From positions 15,411,920 through 15,475,919 of the forward strand of contig OZ038387.1 in assembly GCA_964036045.1 (NCBI GenBank): a stretch of 64,000 nucleotides of DNA, in the 5' to 3' direction. Of this stretch, positions 58,037 to 64,000 are shown piece after piece. Numbering within the stretch: position 1 is the first letter of the stretch; each line of letters opens with the position of its first letter. Below the pieces are notes generated by a model. That model had not been told where the DNA came from, searched no databases, and saw nothing but the letters and a program-made list of their open reading frames with translations. The position numbers and the translations under genes are program-made. The stretch comes from Eutreptiella sp. 'Long Island Sound 2002'. Lineage: Eukaryota > Euglenozoa > Euglenophyceae > Eutreptiales > Eutreptiaceae.

Positions 58037-61000
58037 GTGCACGTGCAGGCACTGAAGCGCACACACCGGACAAGATTTGCCAGAAATGCAATTGACTACA
58101 CTCCTGCCGTCCTCAACTGCAAATGGCTGCTGCCTGCTGAAGGCGATGACCGCACGCAGCACAGCCCGTAGCAGGCCCCCGGTGCGGATGGGGATTTGCA
58201 GCACTCCGTTCTGTGAGGGGACATGGGAGAGAGAAGGCACTGCCACTGGTAAGGCGATACTCGAACCGCAACTTCAAAACGCCCGTTTTGCGATGTGTGC
58301 CAGGGTGACCCGTATTTGTAGTACACGCAACTTGAGGCAGCAGGTGTGATTTTTCACCACTTCTAAATTCAGGGGGGGGGGGGGCGGCTTCTTAATCGGC
58401 CTTTGGGCCATTGAGCCATTTTGGGACCAGAACGAGGTCCAAAGGTTCAATACTACATTTTGCCCAAAATGAATTCTAAACACTTGGGATGGTTATGCAA
58501 GTATTGTTGGCCTATTTGGTGTCCACATCAAATTTGCAGCTTTTTTGGCCCATGCATGGACACATCTTAGGTATACCAATTAATTGCAGCCATTTCCACG
58601 TCACTTTGTGGCGACACAGACACGGGCACAAAGAGGATAGCAAAAAGGGCCTAGACAAAATGCACAGTTTGCTATTTGTGGGGTGCATGGTGTATAGTGT
58701 TCAATGTTCCTGTCCTCACTAGCAGGGTCCCAACATTTTGTCTTAGTTCGGGTGTAGGGTGGAGGTACAATTTTTTTCTATCAACAGCAACAATAGTAGC
58801 AACAGCATTAGTACACACACACAAAATGGTGGAAAATAAGAAGTCATCAATTTGGCCGAGATTTTGGTGGATGATGCCTATGTGTACGACTGTGTGTGAC
58901 AGGTGGGAACGGGTGCTGCAAGTGGTGGTCCCAAGTTTTAAGATCTGTCACAACTGACCAACAATGCCATTTTTCAATCGTTCTTGGGTGTCTAGGATGT
59001 ATGTGGATTGCACTGATTGCATTGGAAGCAGCCTAGATGATTTAGTAGCACCTTGGGGCATCATCCAGTAGGTTTAGCACTCGAGTAGCAGCCTCAACAA
59101 CCCCTTTTTTGGGGGGCGGGGGGTCAAAAATGGCTGAAATCAACGTTGAAGGTGACCTTTTTTTGGCTACTTTCTGAAACATTACCTTCCTTATGCCTGG
59201 GAAACCCTTGTAGCCATGTATAATGCCGGATGGGAACACACACAGGCCATTTCCACACCACCAACACCATTCAAGGTTCCATTGGCACCAGGAAAGGGTG
59301 CACTGCGAATTGTTGGGGTAGGGTTAGGTCTAGCTCGGGTCATCCGTGAGTCAAAAAGTGGTCCAAAGCAATTTTTCCAAAGTGGTTCCTAGACCACTTG
59401 GGATGCTCCAACAAGTGGTTTTAGCCCATTTTGAGCCTGCAGGATAGTATTTTTTTGGGCCAAAAAGGGTCACCACAGGCTCACAACGGGCTAAAATTAG
59501 TCGTTTGGGCGTAGCAGTTGGTGTAGGATAATTTTTGAAAAATGTGTTTTTGGCCCCTTTTTTTCCATATTTTGGTCCCACAATGGGGACCAAAAACGGG
59601 TAAATCGAAATTTTGCCATTTTGGACCAAAGGGAGTCAAAAAAGGATCAAACCGCATTGTTCTAGAAATTATCCTAGTCCCCTTTGTCCACATTAACCCT
59701 TTTCAGTGCTGCAGCCCATGTCATGACACATCCTAGGTGCACCAATATATTGCAGCCATCTCCAGTTACTGTGTGGGATACAAACATGGGCACAAACAAG
59801 GATGAAGACCAGGGCATGGTGAGTGGTTTGCTATGTGTGGGGCACATGGCTTTCTGGTGTGCAATATTCCTATCCTCACCAGCTCAATTCCAATATTCAG
59901 CTGGTTGGGTCAGAGCAGAGGTCAGCGGAAGTCTTGTATGATTGTATGGACATACCCTAGTAAGCACCATATTTTCTATCATCTTAGCAACATGTGATGG
60001 GCGTGCATGCATCATGGACATTGTAGTGGTAGGCAGCCATAGGCAAATTTATCTTCCGGCCCTTTGCACCAACGGTCATGCCAGGCCCAAACTTGGCCAA
60101 GCCTGGTGATCTTTGGTAACTAATTGTGGCCAGAGGCCAGGGAGGCGGGGAGGGAGGGGGGAGTCATGTACCCAAACCAAGGAGCCACCCTTCGTGGTCT
60201 GGCCTGGGATTGGGAGGTGTGACCTGTGCTTTGTCATCTTCAATGTGCACAGTATGTAGCACATCAGAGTTTCTAATTGTGGGTGCCTACAATGGCAGAC
60301 CAGCACCACCCCTAGGGGACGACCATGTCTGCGAGACTTGCATGGCGGAGGTGAAAATTGCAGATTACATTCCCTATCCCCATTTGAGCTTGGGTACTTA
60401 ATCCATATGGCCCAGCCCTGCGGTAACCAGGGGTTTCTTAGTGTAAAAAAAAATCTCTCGCGGATGTACGCCTCACCAAAACATGTGCATACCGCCATGG
60501 AAAAGGCAGCCAGGCACCAGACACATCTCAGATCATCTGGTAATGCATCCATCTAAGGTTTGCCGTTGGTAAAGAGAAGGCCTAGGAACCTTCACGCGCA
60601 GTCGTACAAAAGGAACAAAAAATTGGCCACCAGCGATTGGCAGTCAATGACCAGCAGCTGGCGGTTGGCAGCTGGCTCAGAGAGCGGTCCGTAGTGAACG
60701 TGGACAAACAATCTTGTTGATAAAAGACCCCTTGACGGTAACCACTATTGAGGCGCAGCAACTTTGGGAGGTCCAAGTGCCAGATTGCGCCCAAAAACCA
60801 AAGCCGGATGCCTCCGTTTGCCTATGTTTTGTTGACCTGTGCCATGGGAGGCGTTTGGACGGCCTGTGTTTTCTGTTTGTTGACCTACAACTGAGAGCAT
60901 GTGGTCGTGCATACGATCCCACGTGTCCCACTGAATGACACATCAGATCAGGGCCATACTCAGTGCCGCATTGGACCGATGGATCGACTGATGCCCCTCG

Positions 61001-63213
61001 GGGGTCGATTCGGTATATGCGGTACGCACACCGATGGACTGTTGAGCCGGACCATTCGGCCGTGGTCGTTGGGTGACATGGCTTCGTTTCGTACGTCGCC
61101 CGCCGCACTCCACAAGACACACACTTTTGCACAAACACAGACAACCAGCGCATTCCCGGGGCAGTGACTAGGCACAGAGGCGCATACCTCCAGGTTGTTG
61201 CAGCGCGCGGCCACTTCCAGTGAGGCTATGTACATCCCAGTACACGTGATGGCGCAGGAGAACAAATCCTGCACAACGGAGTGATAAATGGTCCCCTGCG
61301 CTACGGCCTCCCCTCCAAGGATTGCCGCAAACCCAAAACGGTGACGAAAAAAACAGTCATTTGACGTGGTGAGTGCCCCAACAGTGATTGCCATGTCCAT
61401 GGTGTGCTCGAATATCAACACAAACGTGGGAACATCCAACCAGGGGCTTCGGCAACGAATACCATTTCTCATCACTCTCAGGGTCCGGGAATGCGGTTGG
61501 CGGTTAGACGAACAGCCCACGGCGGTAGGGATCGACGGCATTTTTGAGCCGAATCGGTGGAATCCATGCTGCTGGCAGTGACTTAATGGAGGCCGGAGGT
61601 TTTTTTTTTTTTTGCTTTTAAACAATGCTTTGGGCTGCAGCCGCTCACGGAACATTGAGGCAGCCGACGGGGCTGTGACCGGACACTACCCACACTGTCC
61701 AGACGCTGCCCGGCACGGCCTGGCCATAGCCTGGACAGCGCTCCGGACACTGACTGGGCACGTGCCAAGACACAACCAAAGACACTCACCGCCACTGCCC
61801 CGACTCTGCCTCGCCAATTTGTCGGACAAGCTCAGAGCGGTTTGGTGCACTTGCTCAGCACAGCATCATACAGCCTGGGGCTAGTGCTTGGATGCGCACC
61901 GCAGCGTCAACCGCCCCCGCGACGAGGGATTGAGCGCGGAGGGGAGTCTAGAACAGGAGGGCATTTGCACAAAATAACACTGTTATGCGGGGGGGACGCG
62001 CTGCAGCACGGGCACCAAAACAAAGCATATCATCGGACCGTAGCGACCAAACAAGGGATATCAGAAATGGGAGGCCATGGAGGCGGGCCTCTCTGTTTGA
62101 TTTCATTTTACCAAGACCTTTGATTTGGTCCATCACAATTACTTCGAACCCCATTTTATGTGCACAGGCCTCCCCTTTCCGATGATCTCTTTGGTGCTTT
62201 TCAAGCTGATAATCGCTTCAATTTTGGTGTTGGAAAAGCGGTGGTGTTCTCGACCGAGGTCCTTTTGGGGTCGACAAACAGAATAGGGTCCTGTGACACG
62301 AGGTAAAGAACCATGAACCCCCATTCAAACAACCCCTTGTACGCAGGTACGTACCTTCTCATTTCTGTAGCAGCACTTCTTGAAATAGTTGTAGTGGTTG
62401 GAATCAGTGACCGTTGTGTACATCGTGTACACAAAATGCTCCAACGCATCCACCAGCCTGATGCGCCATTGGGGAGGGGGAGAGGCAGGCCCGTGCTCGA
62501 AGCGGTTGCTGGCGATTGAGAAACCGGTTTGGGAATAACAGCGGGCGGTTACAAAACGGTGGCAGAGCAGTGGGGGACCGACGGAAGCTGTTGGGGCGGA
62601 CCAGACCCTGAGTCCTAAAAGGGGGGGGGGGCATCACCCCCTTGAAGCACAAGGCCTGTGGGCAAGTGGAGACCTGTGGAAGGGGCGGGGGAATGGCAGG
62701 GAAAGGCAAAGATCCAGGCTTCCAGAAAATAGAAATCGCCGGGGCGGGGGCTTGGTGCCTTCCGGAACGCCCCCCTTCCTCCGCCCCTTTGTAACGAGGA
62801 CTCAAGGGATAGGCCTCATGTTTGCCGTGAGGACTGGCGGCGCATCGCTGTGCACATCGCCGATTGTACTCGGCACCCAGTGCCCCCTGATGGTGTCCCA
62901 CGCTACCCACCACCAAACTCCAGCCACAGACTGCGGGAACAAGCCACTTGGGGGGAGAAAAAAAGGTTCGGGCAAACCAACTGTCCACAAACCATTTGAC
63001 GACATTCATTCTGTCCCAATCTCTAAAAGGGCCTGTTTGAAGCATGTACACTTGCTGGACAAGTTTGTATGACAAACCACCAGAGACGAGTAAACGCCGC
63101 TTTATAGTGCCCCAAATACCGCAGTCATGCACCAGGATGCCCACACCCAATTGCAAGTTTGAGCAGCCCCGGAAATAATGTTCGTTTCCCATGGTTTGTC
63201 CAGGCAGTTGCCA
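30734..63213 (-). CDS. UBR/PRT6-type E3 ubiquitin ligase (N-recognin), C-terminal ~770 codons in 15-16 exons
   Basis: Exons 5' to 3' on minus: 63147-63213, 62355-62508, 61188-61295, (60493-60552), 58067-58210, 57141-57272, 55983-56129, 54066-54192, 53089-53229, 50945-51076, 42703-42907, 41730-41940, 40524-40718, 39172-39365, 33230-33423, 30734-30858. All junctions keep one frame with GT-AG edges. The C-terminus is diagnostic: LPALYQRLAQKFYAKRCKNC, PVLCLLCGELLC, RCCTMDNMGECAAHSLKCGG, TKRTTLFVM, SLYLDAHGEQDRELRRG and RPLFLSRSRYQELL match in order the zinc-binding C-terminal (Proteolysis_6) domain of UBR1/UBR2/PRT6. VPFLRRLALLHYALTG and LASYLQLPNPEDI match earlier conserved blocks. These ligases bind destabilising N-terminal residues and ubiquitinate the protein for proteasomal decay (N-degron pathway). 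The UBR box and RING should lie upstream of the window and were not found. Exons above 53 kb match more loosely. Confidence 0.85.
31330..32260. repeat. ~0.9-kb block bounded by AAATCGGC-type repeats, with a tRNA-like head
   Basis: CCCAACAAATCG..GAACAAATCGGC occurs at 31355-31400 and as three ~45-bp tandem units at 32105-32225, in the same orientation. Inside is a pol III-like promoter (31581-31634). It may be one composite or SINE/MITE-like element. Confidence 0.5.
31575..31640 (+). mobile_element. tRNA-like sequence with perfect A and B boxes
   Basis: TGGTCCAGTAG (31581-31591) fits the A-box consensus TRGYNNARNNG, and GGTTCAATTCC (31624-31634) fits the B box RGTTCRANTCC, 43 nt apart. Arms do not fold into a clean tRNA, so a SINE promoter head is more likely than a tRNA gene. 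Confidence 0.55.
33230..33423 (-). CDS. UBR ligase exon, C-terminal zinc domain
   Basis: Acceptor CCTCACACATGTCGCAG, donor AGAAGAG/GTCTGG (weak). VVRCCTMDNMGECAAHSLKC, GGGQGIYLFTKRTTLFVM, LPSLYLDAHGEQDRELRRG match the C-C...G-x-C-x2-H-x3-CG-x2-G-(I/V)-(F/Y)-L and P-x-YLD-x-(Y/F/H)GE-x-D motifs of the family. Confidence 0.92.
33430..34440. other. UBR intron, no exon; dispersed repeat piece
   Basis: Contains a 12-G tract near 34182 and the 34068-34130 copy of the short repeat also seen at 12640-12705. Nothing coding recognised on either strand. Confidence 0.45.
34458..36250 (-). pseudogene. Reverse transcriptase of the Penelope-like element, broken
   Basis: From 36250: a helical N-terminal part (ATLKSLTNLAQALHV..., ISEHAIIRVVDKGPRLL), two stops, then NAKARLALLYLIGKAKS and IFWRPIAAASSP (RT motifs 1-2), a motif-A-like FLVLNLSDMGAWV, a frameshift, then GAIPMGGSFSAQSADLHCVW (motif B) and LRQFRDNLMVAS in the motif-C position. 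The usual YxDD reads FRDN here. A C-terminal ~200-residue thumb/connection region follows. The order and the R-P-I and PMGG-x-(F/L)-S boxes fit Penelope-like RTs. Confidence 0.7.
36359..37093 (-). CDS. GIY-YIG endonuclease domain of the Penelope-like element
   Basis: NLIYTMVHVYMLCIYVGKTT shows IY, then YVG 11 residues on (GIY...YIG core). HRLRKH supplies the conserved Arg and His, and FLERDWWYRLKHRAIN the catalytic Glu in the E-x2-W...L-x3-(L/I)N context. A ~130-residue helical region follows (ALTRQLQIATQDRDYARKSA), ending GLLGCPPCTYNELTYP. GIY-YIG nucleases make the nick used for insertion. The frame is open further upstream, so the true start is unclear. A stop separates it from the RT. Confidence 0.75.
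   Translation of the reverse strand: MLSTPPPGNLIYTMVHVYMLCIYVGKTTLPLLHRLRKHHTTAAACAEDSSFHDLLRVSGLAEWTPIPLQFTTDENLVCFLERDWWYRLKHRAINDCAPAVHADHTSPTPPPQHSKRIHALTRQLQIATQDRDYARKSAISKELQSLAAQFQMPLIHTTAVRVPYLTGMQTPAITRAITRLVQSMPATRAQRQAVRARIVIVRTVPLNVRCAFETHSNKSFGLLGCPPCTYNELTYPIWAQAGPV
37150..39100. other. UBR intron upstream of the Penelope-like element
   Basis: It holds a poly-C tract (38068-38083), a GA/CG microsatellite and AT/G-rich repeat pieces (37380-37600). No exon recognised; UBR frames continue directly from 39172 to 33423. Confidence 0.5.
38732..38787. repeat. (GA)n(GC)n microsatellite
   Basis: About 20 GA units run directly into about six GC units. Confidence 0.9.
39172..39365 (-). 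CDS. UBR ligase exon, start of C-terminal zinc domain
   Basis: Acceptor CGCCTTTTGTTTGCAG, donor GGAGG/GTATGC. YPFTLLPLPALYQRLAQKFY, KRCKNC and PVLCLLCGELLCAQ are near-diagnostic for the PRT6/UBR C-terminal domain (zinc-ligand Cys pairs). The following intron hosts the Penelope-like element. Confidence 0.9.
39840..39975. repeat. Third TATAC/GCGTATA-rich cluster
   Basis: Words such as TATATGTCCATATACTCGTG, GCGCATATGGCGTACGCG and GCGTATACTG repeat the style of 27110-28030. Directly beside it, CTTCGAGAAAA occurs three times (39757-39790). Confidence 0.55.
40524..40718 (-). CDS. UBR ligase exon, acidic linker
   Basis: Acceptor CATCTGCCCGCCTCAG, donor CACAAG/GTGGGC, phase 0 on both sides. Encodes FHVPDDTTEDEGADGEEDTD, MMDMLQDALDGDSSEFLEED and a long Glu/Asp run. 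Another insertion relative to known UBR C-termini. Confidence 0.75.
41730..41940 (-). CDS. UBR ligase exon, low-complexity Ser/Ala/Lys linker
   Basis: Acceptor GCCGTGTGTCTTCAG, donor GATCCG/GTGTGT. Encodes MSKWLAQLASATAATPTPYS, a basic GPRKKRKKDG (nuclear-localisation-like) and a Pro-rich tail. I know no counterpart in plant or animal UBR proteins, so it is probably a lineage-specific insertion. Confidence 0.7.
42703..42907 (-). CDS. UBR ligase exon
   Basis: Acceptor CTCCTGTTTCGCCTCAG. Encodes ADSYTLSVLASYLQLPNPED and IVGSACEALIRPL, matching the (L/F)-x2-YL-x-LP block upstream of the C-terminal domain in UBR1/2. Donor CTCAA/GTACGC is chosen because its phase fits the next exon. Confidence 0.75.
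43060..43505. other. UBR intron between exon 42703-42907 and the repeat array
   Basis: An AT-rich piece at 43185-43260 resembles the 3' part of the SINE-like units at 48.7 and 49.07 kb (TTTTTGAATTC..., AAATTCTG). No gene. Confidence 0.4.
43712..43950. repeat. GGTTCGGGTCC-type block, left
   Basis: Hexamer/11-mer mix (GGTTCGGGTCC, GGTTCGTGTCC, GCTTCGGGTCC) about 240 bp long, starting just after GGGAACCTAATGGGG at 43709. Confidence 0.9.
46970..47213. repeat. GGTTCGGGTCC-type block, right
   Basis: The right block starts with the same ~35-bp sequence as the left block (from GGGAACCTAATGGGG at 46962), in the same orientation. The array ends are therefore direct copies while the middle is inverted. 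Confidence 0.9.
47350..48110. repeat. Degenerate minisatellite, ACACATGTTAACG type
   Basis: CACACATGTTAAC and close relatives (GCACATGTTAAC, CACACATGCTAACG) recur roughly every 30-45 bp for about 750 bp. They often alternate with GTGCGTGA words. No coding sequence. Confidence 0.65.
48590..49275 (+). mobile_element. Head-to-tail dimer of a 343-bp A-tailed SINE-like unit
   Basis: CGTCCCTTAAGGACCGC starts copies at 48601 and 48944. The copies are nearly identical to the GTGCCAGA at their ends, with A9-10 between and before them. Near each 5' end are weak pol III-like boxes (TGGCTAACGCT and GGTCCGACCC, 33 nt apart). Internal CTCCGGCGCCTCCGGCGCC is palindromic. The A-tracts at copy boundaries suggest retroposition of a dimer or insertion of one copy into the other's tail. 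Confidence 0.65.
49237..49600 (-). pseudogene. Decayed coding-like segment, unidentified
   Basis: The minus strand reads APGPVIPGLAELMGL, a TGA, then VPRLILKALTLLEHTELVLL, LQQALFGRVYALAFKCMSQR and ERAPELWAPAQ. Helical and amphipathic, unlike random DNA. It is not needed by the UBR frame, which joins 50945 to 42907 directly. Possibly a captured gene fragment or a retroelement piece. I do not recognise the family. Confidence 0.35.
49868..50075. repeat. Minisatellite, (GGCATTACTCTAT)n
   Basis: About 15 imperfect 13-14 bp units (ATTACTCTATGGT/C, GTTACTCTATAGC) in one direction. Confidence 0.8.
50080..50930. other. UBR intron, nothing recognised
   Basis: A 10-G tract lies at 50087-50096. Open frames lack motifs. 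Immediately downstream (minus direction) of exon 50945-51076. Confidence 0.45.
50945..51076 (-). CDS. UBR ligase exon
   Basis: Acceptor CCTTGCCTCTGGTCAG, donor CTGACAG/GTGCTG. LQRAVQSACVPFLRRLALLH then YALTG matches the conserved (V/I)-x3-PFLR-x-(A/C)AL block of UBR1/2 and PRT6. The next intron is 8.0 kb and holds the large repeat array. Confidence 0.75.
51100..53080. other. UBR intron with GAG/CTC low-complexity tract
   Basis: 51860-51965 is a GAGGAA-rich run: poly-Glu on plus, poly-Ser on minus. GCATGCTG words near 52095-52125 are palindromic. 52540-52760 carries a dispersed repeat shared with 59370-59660. No exon called. Confidence 0.45.
52540..52760. repeat. Dispersed repeat shared with 59370-59660
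   Basis: Both contain GGATCATTTTTGGAAAGA/GGATAATTTTTGAAAAAT, then CGTTTTTGACCC/TGTTTTTGGCCCC, CATTTTGGGTCCCA/ATATTTTGGTCCCA in order. Diverged but clearly related. Confidence 0.5.
53089..53229 (-). CDS. UBR ligase exon
   Basis: Acceptor GTTTTTTGTTAG, donor CCCCTG/GTGAAG. Encodes NEGRTLLENAICHLAEYSMR and a Cys cluster (TLCTCCCQECLG). Phases match both neighbours. Confidence 0.55.
54066..54192 (-). CDS. UBR ligase exon
   Basis: Acceptor CGCCCCGTGTCATCAG, donor CTCAAAG/GTATTG. Encodes TRDFLLKQFFVNTPVQEQRP and a Pro-rich RYPPEDVASDPLK tail. Poly-G tracts lie 75-90 nt away on the upstream side. Confidence 0.55.
54250..55960. other. UBR intron rich in poly-G tracts
   Basis: G-runs of 12-16 lie at 54266-54281, 54300-54313, 54428-54441 and 55351-55363. 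The last is next to the motif shared with 8425-8471. No exon recognised on either strand; a plus-strand Cys-rich frame at 54680-54910 was considered and rejected. Confidence 0.45.
55983..56129 (-). CDS. UBR ligase exon
   Basis: Acceptor TACAAATCGCAG, donor GAAGAG/GTCTGC. Encodes MEHYLMVLRKLLKAQVLRTV then VAILAVDPLAKL. It follows the previous exon in the order seen in UBR1/PRT6, where a helical H-x3...L-x-Q-x2-(V/L) segment comes after the LF-x2-LP block. Confidence 0.6.
56140..57130. other. UBR intron between exons at 55983 and 57141
   Basis: Three minus frames are open around 56350-56515 but no splice pairing keeps frame with neighbours, so no exon is called. Confidence 0.45.
57141..57272 (-). 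CDS. UBR ligase exon
   Basis: Acceptor CCCCCCCTTCAATGCCGCAG, donor CTTCCGCAG/GTGTGC. Encodes ITDEYKQSNPDIEKHTEV and DLFSVGLQLLFFVVLP. The second part resembles the D-x-F-x2-L...LF-x2-LP segment of UBR proteins. Confidence 0.6.
57280..58060. other. UBR intron between exons at 57141 and 58067
   Basis: GGAAGG.TGGCTG-like repeats lie at 57400-57630. A well-formed 35-nt acceptor-donor pair at 57654-57688 was rejected on phase. Confidence 0.45.
58007..58034. repeat. CA microsatellite beside a splice donor
   Basis: (CA)14-like run on plus. On the UBR sense strand this is a TG run beginning about 33 nt after the proposed donor. Confidence 0.85.
58067..58210 (-). CDS. UBR ligase exon
   Basis: Excellent acceptor (CTTCTCTCTCCCATGTCCCCTCACAG region). 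Encodes RTGGLLRAVLRAVIAFSRQQ, like the K-T-x-G-x2-L-x2-(V/L)-L-R-x-V block of PRT6. The donor is taken at CCG/GTGTGT; an earlier in-phase GT exists at AGGAGT/GTAGTC. A CA/TG microsatellite starts about 33 nt into the intron. Confidence 0.6.
58420..60065. repeat. Diverged ~1.15-kb tandem segmental duplication
   Basis: 58540-58735 and 59710-59885 share CATG.A..GACACATC.TAGGT, TGCAGCCAT.TCCA, CATGGGCACAAA, GGTTTGCTAT.TGTGGGG, CAAT.TTCCT.TCCTCAC in order, about 1165 bp apart. CACTTGGGATGGT/CTC occurs upstream of both. No exon inside. Confidence 0.6.
59370..59660. repeat. Dispersed repeat, second copy of the 52540-52760 family
   Basis: Lies between the two arms of the 1.15-kb duplication and shares ordered blocks with 52540-52760. 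Confidence 0.5.
60493..60552 (-). CDS. Possible small UBR ligase exon
   Basis: A 60-nt phase-0 exon (acceptor GGCAAACCTTAG, donor GCG/GTATGC) reading MDALPDDLRCVWCLAAFSMA. It can be included or skipped without changing frame. Confidence 0.3.
61188..61295 (-). CDS. UBR ligase exon
   Basis: Donor CTGGAG/GTATGC. Encodes GTIYHSVVQDLFSCAI and YIASLEVAARCNNLE, resembling the W-x2-L...I...E-x-(A/G)-x-R block that follows the RING in PRT6. The frame is open upstream to about 61440, so the true start could be earlier. Confidence 0.55.
61580..62340. other. UBR intron, nothing recognised
   Basis: A T14 run lies at 61600-61613. Frames on both strands lack motifs or usable splice pairs. Confidence 0.45.
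62355..62508 (-). CDS. UBR ligase exon
   Basis: Acceptor CGGTTTCTCAATCGCCAG, perfect donor GAGAAG/GTACGT. Encodes LVDALEHFVYTMYTTVTDSN and NYFKKCCYRNEK. Good coding character; the position relative to UBR homologues is loosely defined. Confidence 0.55.
63147..63213 (-). CDS. UBR ligase tentative exon
   Basis: Acceptor CGCCCTTCCTTTTCCAG, donor AATTGG/GTGTGG. The frame that joins the next exon reads ATAWTNHGKRTLFPGLLKLA. Two other frames are also open, so it rests on phase and a good acceptor. Confidence 0.35.
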
Positions 63214-63454
63214 CTGGAAAAGGAAGGGCGCGTGCCGTCAGGTCTGCGCAGGTGAAGGAAACATCTCCGTTGAGGCTGGATCCGCGTGGGATGCACCCGA
63301 TCACTCACTCAACGCAATAGGCACAGAGTGGGACGGGAGAGAGATTGCGGAGAAACCCCATCGGTTCTGCCATCGCCGGCCGCTGTGGTGCGCCATGGAT
63401 CGCACTGCACCGTCCAGGGGGGGGGGGAGAGGATTGCGGCCAGGGAGCGTCAAA

Positions 63455-63650
63455 TCCAATTCCGAAAAATTGCGGGGAAATTGCGGAGATTTGCGGGAAA
63501 ATGGTGGGAAAATTGCGGTGCCGTAACCAAACCTCAAGGAGCAACACCTCTGCAGAGTGCCACACAGGACACCAACAGGCACGCAAGGTGGACAAGCAAA
63601 AGGCAATTGCGGGAAAATTGCGAAATTGCGAAAAATTGCGGACCTCAATC
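63455..63650. repeat. TTGCGGGAAAA short-repeat clusters
   Basis: Two clusters (63468-63520 and 63602-63642) of ATTGCGGG/AAAATTGCG words. A G11 tract lies just before, at 63418-63428. Confidence 0.7.
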
Positions 63651-64000
63651 CCCTCCCCATTGCACTGTCCCAAACACTGCGGCTCCCTTTGTGATGGCCG
63701 TGGGATGGGGCTGTGCTCGGCGTCGTGCTGGACGAGGGGCCACCGAGTACCCCGACAGATGAGGGTCCCGGTTAAGCCCGCCCAGATCCCACAGTGCGTC
63801 CTCTTCCCAACGGCATGAGTCGTTGGACGTGAAGTAGTCGGTGCACATCAAGCCGAAGTACTGCGGCAGTACCCACGTACCTTCGCCGCGCAGAACCAAC
63901 GTTCACGGCGGGATCACAGAGGTCTCGTGCCGCCCGCTTGGGAGGCGGTTTGGGGGGTACTGCCGCTCAACAGTTCTCAACAGAAGACGCGGCGCTGACC

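Noticed and set aside
63750-63890. Open minus stretch YFGLMCTDYFTSNDSCRWEE as an upstream UBR exon
   Set aside because: The acceptor is plausible but no donor gives the phase needed by the next exon, and no family motif is visible.

Overview
This window looks like nuclear DNA from a eukaryote with large, repeat-filled introns. Coding segments are short exons (60-215 nt) bounded by ordinary GT-AG sites, and introns run from about 0.75 to 8 kb. I see no operons, Shine-Dalgarno sites or prokaryotic gene spacing. The gene families (a plant-style PRT6/UBR N-recognin, an AAAP amino-acid transporter), a retroelement with an N-terminal GIY-YIG domain, high GC and many poly-G/poly-C tracts fit a free-living alga or other protist, perhaps of the green lineage. 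The species is not determined.

Layout. (1) About 1-13.65 kb holds the 5' half of an AAAP (SLC38-like) amino-acid transporter on the minus strand, with four exons recognised (13.6, 12.4, 9.8 and 7.6 kb). Its introns carry a plus-strand unidentified ORF with a frameshift (3.4-5.4 kb), a dead DDE transposase (10.3-10.8 kb), tRNA-like SINE pieces and several repeat families. (2) 14.9-21.0 kb is a minus-strand LINE (ORF0, coiled-coil ORF1, endonuclease, RT, zinc knuckle, RNase H), ruined by frameshifts and an internal deletion. (3) 21-25 kb is mostly repeats, including a ~200-bp tandem array at 23.3-24.2 kb. (4) 25.4-30.68 kb carries the 3' exons of an unidentified plus-strand gene. (5) 30.73-63.2 kb carries the C-terminal ~770 codons of a UBR/PRT6-type E3 ubiquitin ligase on the minus strand, in 15-16 exons. 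The two genes converge, with stop codons only 54 bp apart.

The ligase introns hold the most unusual material. The 5.7-kb intron at 33.4-39.2 kb contains a Penelope-like element with its GIY-YIG nuclease upstream of the reverse transcriptase (34.5-37.1 kb). The 8-kb intron at 42.9-50.9 kb contains a 3.8-kb array of a 12-bp unit (TTAGGGAACCTA) that inverts twice and is interrupted by two GGTTCGGGTCC-type blocks, followed by a degenerate minisatellite and a dimer of a 343-bp A-tailed SINE-like unit.

The exon models rest on splice-site motifs, reading-frame continuity across junctions and remembered family motifs. No alignment or transcript evidence was available. The C-terminal ligase exons (30.7-42.9 kb) and transporter exons are the firmest, and exons above 53 kb and the plus-strand gene are less certain.
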